Source: Nymphaea colorata
Taxonomy: Eukaryota; Streptophyta; Magnoliopsida; Nymphaeales; Nymphaeaceae
Direction of reading: 5' to 3'
Assembly (NCBI RefSeq): GCF_008831285.2
Contig: NC_045151.1
Coordinates: 1,545,544 to 1,609,543, forward strand
Length of the DNA: 64,000 nucleotides
Program-made: the position numbers and the translations under genes
Shown: piece after piece, positions 59,975 through 64,000 of the stretch
Position numbering within the stretch: position 1 is the first letter of the stretch
Layout of the letters: the number at the start of each line of letters is the position of its first letter
Notes under the pieces: generated by a model
Databases searched by the model: none
What the model was told of the DNA's origin: nothing
The model's input: the letters and a program-made list of their open reading frames with translations, nothing else

Positions 59975-60435
59975 GTGTATCATGAACCTAACCAAATTCA
60001 TGAAAGATCACCAAATTGTTACAAATCACCCCATTTGTGTGGCATTATTGTACATGTCCAAGTTAATTTTCCACAAACAACTTTACTATTATTGTTTTCC
60101 AGAACTTTATTATTGTTATTATTATCTTCTTCAATGCTAGTAACCCTTTTACTAGTGCTTGCGATGCTTATCCACATCTCCAACACGATACCATTATTTA
60201 GTATCCAAAGGATTCACGAGGTTGGGAATTTCCTGAGGATGAAGAGAATATGCCGTGTGATGAAAGCAGCCAGCGGTTTATCTAGTGGTTCTGCCATCGG
60301 TGGTATTGGATTATTTGCCTCATTGGTAGCACGTCATCTGGTCCTTCACTCCATTGGTATATGCTATGGTGATTTTTATATCTCTCACACTTACCAACTG
60401 GTCTATAGCATAGTTGGTTGGACCTGCGGCGCCTA

Positions 60436-60438
<3 letters not shown>
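59975..60438 (+). other. Unrecognised open frame ending in a (TA)n tract
   Basis: A long frame (hydrophobic early part, then RIHEVGNFLRMKRICRVMKA and GGIGLFASLVARH) runs into the microsatellite. It does not start with ATG near its 5' end and matches no family I recognise. Its length is inflated by the repeat, which encodes Tyr-Ile. Probably not a gene. Confidence 0.15.

Positions 60439-60514
<76 letters not shown>
60439..60514. repeat. (TA)38 microsatellite
   Basis: An uninterrupted 76-bp TA run, the longest in the window. A poly-A run follows at 60763-60778. Confidence 0.97.
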
Positions 60515-60517
<3 letters not shown>

Positions 60518-61245
60518 CCATTTCTTGTCGAAAGTATAATGTGTTAGGATTTAAAGACCTTCACCAAGACTTAAAAGTATTGATTCGTGCAGATCACATT
60601 TATATGATTTTTTTTTTTCACGCAAGTATTAACAACAGGAATTTGAGTTGGTATGTTCTGCCTATTCTAGAAAGAGAATTTGGGCATTTCATCGAGTTGC
60701 TTTTGATGTGTAAACTTAGAAGCCATCTATGTATAAGAACGGTTTTTCATTATTTTATAAGTAAAAAAAAAAAAAAAAACATAAAGCACATTAACTAAGG
60801 AGGGAGGAACTGTCTTCAAGATACACCCCATCTATGATGGTGTCGCACACCTCACCAGTTTGTGTAAGAGAAACTTGTCTCTCATGAAAATGAGTACGTA
60901 AAAGATAGTTTCTCAAGTGAGTCGCTCCCTTTGCATGCAAAATTTTTAGGTCTCCCTTCACGATGGAAGAAGAATGGTTTCTTTCCCACCAGATATCCAC
61001 AAGAATGTAAAGGAATCATACATACAACATTCTTCTAAAGAACAAAATATATTTCTAGTCAAATTTTGTGTTTGACCCACCACGTCGAAGAGGATTCAAA
61101 GGAAATGAATCCTCTCAAATGAAAATGAGCCCAAAACAACACATAATTGGGTCTAGGGCTCTCCGTAGCACACATATTTAATTAGGTTGGTTGAGATCAA
61201 ATAGGGGAAAGGAACTTGTATAGTTCAACCTCTTTTTCACATTAA

Positions 61246-61551
61246 GGGGCCGTTTGGCAACCCTAACAAATTGTTACTGTCCAATAAACCTACCAAAAAA
61301 AATTGAGGTAGATTCATGTATCAATTTAACACTGTTCCATTAAACAACTCCAATTTTTTGACAGGTTCATAAGATAATAGACCATTTATTACCATCGCCA
61401 GCATTAGGAACACCATGTGAGTGTTCCATGAATATGTCTCAAAATTAGGAAAGATTTAAGGAGATTTTGTACAAATGTTTCATGAATCTATTCCTATTTT
61501 AGAGCAGACTGGTAAAACACTAACATGATATTCCTAATTGCAGACAGCCCC
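61246..61551. mobile_element. 306-bp hAT-like MITE
   Basis: The left end reads ggggccgtttggcaaccc. The right end, reverse-complemented, reads ggggctgtctgcaattagg, so the tips are imperfect inverted repeats of the hAT-like 'ggggc.gt.tg' type. The interior has paired 'gtgttccatgaat' and 'gtagattcatg' motifs and no coding capacity. A clean 8-bp target-site duplication was not seen. Fragments of the same family occur at about 21.1-21.9, 36.1, 41.7, 45.3, 56.7 and 59.9 kb. Confidence 0.65.
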
Positions 61552-61675
61552 AAGAACAAAATAACTATATATATTTGGAAGTTTAAGTAATTAAGGCCAA
61601 GTTAAGGGTGCCAAAGGAATATGTAGGAAATAATGGTGTTGTCCACCATTATCTTGAGTGTCGTGCAAGTAGGTT

Positions 61676-62097
61676 TGCACATGATCCGAGTCGAGCTCGA
61701 GTTAGGCCAGCTTGAGCTTGAAATTGACTCGAACTCCAGTCGAGCTCAGTAGAACAAGCTTGAGTTCAACTCGACAATATAACATCAAGCTCAAACTAAA
61801 CTCATTTAACTCATTTATACATGTCTTGTTTTTTAAACTCATTTAACTTGATTAACTCGTTTAGTTGCTACTCTTTTTAACTATTTTCACATTATAATTC
61901 AACATTTATTATGTAGTCGAGCTGAGTTGAGTTTAAACGAATCGAGTTCTTAGAACATGAATCCGACTTGTTTAATATTTCAAGCATACACTTGAACTTG
62001 ACCTTGACTTGGTTATAAAGGAGTCGAGTTCGAGTTGAGTTTAGACGAGCGAGTTTGAGTCAAGCTTGAGCTTGCTCGACTTGTTGTGCAGCCCTAC
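61676..62097. repeat. 'gagctcgag' dispersed repeat, copy 4
   Basis: The fullest copy. It opens with 'aggtttgcacatgatccgag' and 'tcgagctcgagttaggc', has AT-rich filler with 'ctcatttaact', and closes with 'gagtcaagcttgagcttgct' and 'tgtgcagccctac'. Confidence 0.65.
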
Positions 62098-64000
62098 GTT
62101 CAAGCATAGAGCTGAACCAACCATTGGAGCCCCATCCACGTCCCGGTTTGAGCCCTCAAAACTCAACTGTCAAGGTTCTGGATCCACTTTCAGATCCAGG
62201 CACACCTCCTGAATCTTTTAATTGGGCTGATATAAATCTTCTTAACCCAGTTCTCTGCCTCCAGATCCAGTCCCAATATCATCACTCCCTCTTGTAGACT
62301 AATTTAGACATGGAGAATTTAGTTGTTGAAGTTATGAAACCAGTTACAGATTCGAAAACGATCTGCCAAGCGTAGCCAGATAGCTCCAGTTCGGAAAACC
62401 CAACTGAATTAGATCGAGAATCAAATTCTAATACAAAATCATAATCTGAACCCACCTCGAGACCAAAATTTGAGTTCAGACACCAAGAAAAAAAAAAAAA
62501 AAGCCCCTATTTTTCATAAAGTAATCAGAAAAAAATATGCGTATCTGATTATGTGAGAATCGTCACCCTGTCGTTCCCATCCTTAAATGTTGATCTTAGG
62601 CAAATTTCTTTTCCATTCATGTATAATTTTGATTTGAATTATATTTAAATTTCGTTACAATCATAAATGCCACACCAATCAACACGATGGGGGAATTCCC
62701 CTTCCATTAATAAGGAAAGAAGGGCTTACGTACAAAGAATAAAAGAACATCAAGGCAGACCTAGGTCGCATTCATGACCTACAACCATCCTGCTCAACGA
62801 GCAGACGAATCACATCTAAGGATAGGTATCCATTTGAAACTATTAGTCTACCAAAATCGGAAATACAATTGCTGTAATCATGCTGAACAAAGTAACTCTT
62901 TTTTATCAGCTCTCTCAACCGAAACTTCCGTCGAGCACAATTAGATCTGATCTCTACTAGAAGGCACCCGTTAGACACTTCCTGGAACATGGCTATCAGT
63001 GCAAAACTCAAAATTTCAGCTGAAGCAACTTACTCCCAAGCCTGCTAACCTTACAACCATGCCAGTAAACCACAGCACCCCAGCACATACACAATCCCCT
63101 TCATTCACCATTGAAGCTAGCTATCTCGATATAGAATCCTTCTCTGCTGTTGATTTTTCAATGTGGGCTAAATATCGTCGTCTGAAGCCAAAGCTTTATA
63201 ACCTATAGAACAGCATCTGACCACTCCTGCTTAAGCTGAGTTAATAATAACCTGACAGTAGGGATGCCAGACCTCTCTCTTAGCAACAAGGCCAGCCTCT
63301 TAATCCCTTTACAGCGGCTACACGAATTGGGTTCTTACTTCTTCATAGTGGTAATTGTAATAATGGAAAAATATTGTCTGGGCTTGCATTAGTTGCATGC
63401 CTACGGGTTACCTTTTATATTTTTATTTATGCCCTTCGTTTCTCTTCTATAAAGAAAAAACAAATGTCATGCTATAAACATGGAACTATAGCTTGACTCC
63501 ATATCAAATCTATATAGGGCCAGAATTAGTTAGCGAATTAATGCTTCAAAGTTGAATTTCTTATATTACAAAGGATCTGGCATTGTTTAAAAGAATTAGA
63601 AGAAATAGACCTAAATTCTATCTTTAGATGCTTACAAGTTCAAAGAGGATCACCAACAGTACAAAGTCAGTATGTTACCATCAGTATGCTATAAATGTCA
63701 TAAAAATCACATTCAATGGAGGAATTTCCATAAAATGGTTCACAAGCTGCAGGCTTTGGGTGCTTCACAAAGAAGTAATGGCATTTTGTCACTGTTGCAG
63801 AAATCTAGAGAGTAGGTTGGGAGAGAATAGTAGCATTTTCAGTGCAGTTGCAGTCCTTGCACTAGAAAAAACGCTCCTACATTGGCACTAGCAAACCCTA
63901 CTAGTTATTCTGTTGTAGTAGAGCTTTAGTGGCATGCATCTACTGCCATCAAAGATATTTTACCTTGCAGTTTAAGCAAAAATTGGTCATACTTTTGCAT
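62098..64000. other. Right end of window, no gene recognised
   Basis: Frames at 62772-63011 (minus) and 63628-63891 (plus) have no recognisable domain and no convincing splice partners. A poly-A run lies at 62489-62502. An exon of a gene beyond the edge cannot be excluded. Confidence 0.4.

Noticed and set aside
59975..60547. 190-codon open frame as a membrane protein
   Set aside because: Its 3' third is the (TA)n repeat read as Tyr-Ile, it lacks a proper start, and it has no known domain.
1..64000. CRISPR arrays, operons, bacterial-type promoters or biosynthetic clusters
   Set aside because: No regularly spaced identical repeats with unique spacers and no gene sets of that kind. The sequence is plainly plant nuclear.

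Overview
The window is nuclear DNA of a flowering plant. It has intron-rich genes with GT-AG splice sites, plastid transit peptides, plant-only families (BSD2, plastid heme oxygenase, SPX, VQ), long (TA)n tracts, and many MITE-, SINE-, LINE- and LTR-like fragments. The sequence does not fix the species. Most genes are split into exons too short to stand out as long open frames, so I rebuilt them by joining splice sites.

Layout: (1) 173-13234, minus: a seven-exon gene for a DUF3119-type plastid membrane protein of unknown function, spread over 13 kb with repeat-filled introns. (2) 13235-13634: a 400-bp divergent promoter. (3) 13635-17206, plus: BSD2, the zinc-finger chaperone for Rubisco assembly, five exons. 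(4) 17.2-22.2 kb: repeats, a tRNA-Arg(CCU) gene, a broken signal-peptide ORF next to a short insertion with target-site duplication, and a four-unit tandem array. (5) 22245-26235, minus: plastid heme oxygenase 1 (HY1/HO1 type), four exons. (6) 26.2-44.0 kb: no intact gene. It holds two short GC-ended elements, a GC-rich LTR-retrotransposon remnant (about 30.4-34.4 kb), a LINE reverse-transcriptase fragment, (TA)n tracts and a clean 1.2-kb tandem duplication. (7) 44001-44594, minus: an intronless VQ-motif protein like MKS1, with a TATA box and W-box. (8) 44.6-51.5 kb: repeats only. (9) 51568-54455, minus: an SPX1/SPX2-like phosphate sensor, three exons, with two P1BS sites and a TATA box just upstream. 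(10) 54.5-64 kb: repeats, a 306-bp hAT-like MITE and a (TA)38 tract; no convincing gene.

Three of the five protein genes (DUF3119, BSD2, HO1) act in the plastid, and the first two are head to head. The SPX promoter carries the binding sites of PHR, the factor SPX proteins restrain, so the expected negative-feedback loop can be read from the DNA. I found no undescribed multi-gene system. The most useful new observations are the dispersed DUF3119 gene with its probable terminal-exon duplication at the window edge, its pairing with BSD2, the paired P1BS sites, and several uncommon repeat structures.
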